From positions 31,996,874 through 32,060,873 of the forward strand of contig CM060195.1 of assembly GCA_030549335.1 (NCBI GenBank): a stretch of DNA of 64,000 nt. The letters are read 5' to 3'. This document shows positions 60,786-64,000 of this stretch, piece after piece. Within the stretch, counting starts at the first letter, position 1; every line of letters starts with the position of its first letter. Under the pieces are notes generated by a model, which saw only the letters and a list, made by a program, of their open reading frames with translations, had not been told where the DNA came from and did no database searches. Position numbers and translations under genes: made by a program. This DNA is from Pontederia crassipes (lineage: Eukaryota; Streptophyta; Magnoliopsida; Commelinales; Pontederiaceae).

Positions 60786-60983
60786 AACTCCGCCTATGTT
60801 TTATAGCCGGTCCCAAGCCCGGATAAAGGAGGAGGGTTGTGTTAGGCCCCGGCAGCCAGCGTAAAACCTTGTCGAATCTCATGAACATGGATCAACAAAT
60901 TTACTAATAGAGCGGAATGGCGCCGTATGATCCATGTAGCCGACCCCACCTAGTGGGATAAGGCTTTGTTGTTGTTGTTGTTG
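60786..60983 (+). mobile_element. RTE-derived short element, 5'+3' type, longest junction form
   Basis: The 5' module AACTCCGCCTATGTTTTATA..GGATCAACAAAT is joined to the 3' module from TTACTAATAGAGCGG to (TTG)n. It has no target duplication of its own. Its right end is the boundary of the 2.66-kb composite insertion. Confidence 0.82.
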
Positions 60984-62164
60984 TAGGTTGCTTTAGATTA
61001 CCTTGTCATAGATAGCTTTGTCTTGGAGAAACCTTTGTTGATTGTGCCATTTTCCTGGTCCTCTATTTTGTTTCTGTAGGCTGCTATTGTTGGTGAAATT
61101 CTAGTAAAAAAGAAGGCCATAAGCAGGTAATCGAGATGACATTATCTACTTAATTTGCAAATAAATAATCAATATTTTTTTCTCTTTCCTTCTAAGTTTT
61201 TCTTTCGGAAATTATTTAATGCATAGATGGACTATGATGAAATTTATTTGAGTTTTTTTCTTTTATGATGGAGTATTTAATGCATAGACGCATAAAGAAA
61301 ATATCTAACTAAATAATTCATAAAGGAAAAACCTGAAGATTACTCTATTTAGCATCTGAGTGTTACAATTTTAACAACATCCTATGTTGTTCATTATGCA
61401 GGAAAGGGAGATCATATATAGCTTAAATGAGGTTAAATGCAGCTATATTTTCATCAAGTTAAAAAATCATTAGAGAGATTTCATAAGAAAGTGGTTCAAA
61501 ACTTATTTGAGGTAATAAAATTGATCCTTTGTAAGTGGTAAGTGCAATTTTATAAATTGGCGCTTTCCTGATTGAATGCTTTAGATTTTGTTATATATAA
61601 TGGATTCACATGTAACCACAAGTTACCATTTATTTTTGCTAACTCTAGTGTCAAAGAAGTCTGGCCTCTTAATAATTTAGTTTGAGGATTAGTGTGCAGC
61701 TCATTCAACCATTTGCCACTTGTTTGTTGGTTACCATGACTTTGGTGAAGTATGGACCATTAAATGTGATTGGCCAATTTATCTTGAGAGCAATGCTATC
61801 AACAATATTGGCATTTCTTTGGTCTCTTGAACTAGGATATGTGATCCGTAGAGATCAGTTATTGTGATTCATCAAGCTAGATACATGTTGAATGACCTTA
61901 TGTACTCATTGGGGGTGCACCAAAGTACTAGCGAGATCAATTTCTTAGTGCTGTTAGTTTTTGTTACACGATGTTTTTTGAGTTTATTAATCTATGTTGA
62001 ATTTAGATATTGTTGGTTTGTCTGGGTTGTGCATCCAGATTCAGATGCTTCGAGCTAAGAATCACATTCTTCAATTTACATAATAATATTACATTATCCT
62101 CATGTTTAATTAATAAAGTTCTTGAAATTAGATATGTAGTTTGAGCTATATGATGAAGGTTTCT
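60984..62164 (+). pseudogene. Relic gene, second copy downstream of D
   Basis: Matches 6945-8110: a damaged membrane exon at about 61000-61126, a third block at 61402-61511 that has lost one base relative to A, and the hydrophobic last block with ARYMLNDLMYSLGVHQS ending at 62058, followed by an AATAAA-type signal near 62113. Confidence 0.5.
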
Positions 62165-63953
62165 TTGGCATTGTTAAATAAAAATTTGAGATTTTAGCGA
62201 TTTTCAATATATATCGTCCGCTTAATCCTGAAAATAAGTTTTGTTTCTACTCTTAGCAGCTACAGGGTATGAAAGCTCCCCATAAGGGTTTATTATGTTG
62301 AAGGTATAGAACATAATTGCTGGATTCGCATAACTTGGCTAACCTGTTATTCGAAAATATTTTCCTTCCTCTTACACTAGTATCATTTGTACTGCATACA
62401 TCTTTTCCCTTGTCCTTGAACATGTAAATTATAAACACAAGGATTTCTAACTTCTCTGTTGGCCATTTTATCCTATACTGCAGTTTCTATTTACTTTATG
62501 TGGATTCTTAAGCTTTATGACAAGAACGAACTTTTTCTGAATGAGCTTCTCCTAGTTTGTCATGTCATTCTATTCTTGAGCTGCTGCAATCTTATTGATC
62601 TCGGATTGATGCATGACGTTAATTTGCATTTTCTTTGCAATGAAGATATGCTTTTCTTTACAGTCAAAACATCCATATATCCTATTTAGGGATGGAGATT
62701 GGGGTGACATTTCTTGATGTATGTAGTGGTAGTAGGCATGAGTGTCAATGTGTTCAATTTACACTTTTCTGCGTCATATATATTTCTCTTGCATACTTGG
62801 TTGTAGAGCTGTATTTTCTTTATTTTCATAACTCATTCTTGGTTTTCTGGCATCTGCGAGGCATTTACAGGATTTACTTAGTGTTTTGTTTACATAACAA
62901 AGCTTGGGGTCTGTCATGGCATATGTTGTTTTAATGATTGTTAAGGTGGTCCAGTCAGACTAGTAAATCGTCTTCCAGCGAGATTCTTACAACCTAAGTA
63001 ATCGAAGAAAGAACTAGATTATGTCTTGCACAGAAAGTTGTCGAGTAAAATTCCATGAAAGTTTCTTTACCGTAGCATAATTCCTTTTTCTCGATTGCTT
63101 TGCATATCAATTCAAGTTAATGTTTGTTCAACGTTATTGATACCATGTTGATGATCTCTTATTACAAATTCATGTGCATTCATCATGAGTGCACGTGCTG
63201 ATATTTCGGGAAAAAATAATTCTGCAATGTTGGGGATATTTCTTCATGTAGGTAGAAGGCTTTGTGCATGTGTGTTTGCATCATCTGTATGTCTTCTATT
63301 ATCATTTTAAGAAGTTTCATGCTTTCTTTTTTTTCTGGAAGAAAACTAAGATGTTCATTTAGTACCATGTCTTAGTACATATTCAAGAGTCCTAGCATAT
63401 CTATAAAGGAGATCAGCCGTCTCATTGTATGTTTATTTCCTTCTATTCATTTCAGATTCTTCCTTTTATCAATCAATTTTACCGGAATCACACGTAATAA
63501 CAAAAAGTATCTATAGAATTGAAAAATGGATACATAATGCAAGATAGTTTCCAAAGCAAGAATAGCAGGTAGTTCATGACCAACTGAGGAGGACAATTAG
63601 TAACCTAATTTCTTGCCAAGTATTTTTTTCAACGAATAAAATGATTGTTTGCAGAATTTATTTCCGCAATTCATTTTATGATTTTTTATCGAATGATTGT
63701 AGCATTATGGAGCATAACTACTTAAAAATTGATTGCTTGTTCACCTTCCATTAGCTTTGCCCTTGTAAAAGCCTTTGTTAATTGTGGAGGTCATAAAAAG
63801 GTAATTGAGATGACATGATCTACTTTATTTGCAATAAATTGATTGAGGTTTCTGTCTTTAATATTTTTCTTTTTACATCTGGTTTTTCTTTTGGAAATTA
63901 TTTAGCACATAGATGGAATATGAAGAAATTTATTTGTGTTTTTTTTTTCTTGT
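62165..63953. other. Downstream flank of D, uninterrupted version
   Basis: Collinear with 25306-27077 of B. It contains the intact target region (about 62656-62998) that the LINE insertion and later deletion removed in A, followed by block R4. No gene was seen. Confidence 0.55.
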
Positions 63954-64000
63954 GTTATTTTTAACACCCCCTAAATTATAACTTTTCATCCTATTATAAA
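63954..64000. mobile_element. MITE-like element, left end, cut by the window
   Basis: Starts GTTATTTTTAACACCCC as at 10419; the rest lies outside the window. Confidence 0.55.

Larger units (their letters stand above)
58320..60983 (+). mobile_element. Composite 2.66-kb insertion ending in an RTE-type 3' tail
   Basis: Interrupts sequence that is continuous in A (6940) and C (39551). A 4-bp TAGG lies on both sides (58316-58319, 60984-60987). The right boundary is exactly the (TTG)n end of a short RTE element (60786-60983). The rest holds a folate-carrier exon, a GC-rich palindrome island and AT-rich DNA with no other gene seen. This looks like either break-repair filler or a long RTE-machinery insertion that carried upstream sequence. 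Confidence 0.65.

Noticed and set aside
1-64000. CRISPR arrays, operons, tRNA or rRNA genes
   Set aside because: The window is plant nuclear DNA. No spaced short palindromic repeats, and no tRNA cloverleaf or rRNA core sequence, was recognised.

Overview
This is nuclear DNA from a flowering plant. The evidence is GC-rich coding islands in a roughly 30% GC background, plant-type CDC20 coding sequence, a Helitron with 5'-TC and CTRR ends, CACTA-type termini, an RTE-clade LINE with its short (TTG)n-tailed derivatives, a solo LTR and MITEs. The strong GC bias of the coding sequence leans towards a monocot, but I cannot name the species.

The window is a nested duplication of a CDC20-like locus (activator of the anaphase-promoting complex, APC/C). 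Four copies lie in the same direction: A (649-2040, intact), B (20089-22195, broken), C (33555-34943, intact) and D (51664-53593, broken). A and C are single-exon ORFs of 463 and 462 codons with C-box, MAD2-binding-like motif, WD40 propeller and C-terminal IR tail. B and D are pseudogenes that share an older set of lesions. In both, an inverted piece of the CDC20 reading frame lies between the N-terminal part and the forward WD40 part, so a transcript could fold into a long hairpin. An A-B segment of about 32 kb was duplicated to give C-D. The offset is 32.9 kb at A/C and 31.6 kb at B/D because of later indels.

Layout. 1-2040: A and its promoter. 2041-10900: AT-rich downstream block with degenerate copies of an unrecognised multi-exon membrane-protein gene, an RTE LINE 5' fragment and a MITE. 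11925-18330: a roughly 650-bp tandem repeat interrupted by a Helitron (12291-16981). 18331-22195: B with its upstream region. 22196-28418: rearranged downstream block. 28419-33554: CACTA relic, a 2.07-kb solo LTR and the C promoter. 33555-42754: C and its downstream block with a longer LINE fragment. 42868-49915: tandem repeat with the complete 4.9-kb Helitron. 49916-53593: D. 53594-64000: D downstream block, split by a 2.66-kb insertion carrying an exon of a mitochondrial folate-carrier-like gene, a palindrome-rich GC island and an RTE-derived short element.

Only A and C look able to make protein. The most unusual possibility is that B and D are inverted-repeat sources of small RNAs matching A and C. 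That rests on sequence architecture only. No rRNA, tRNA or CRISPR was seen.
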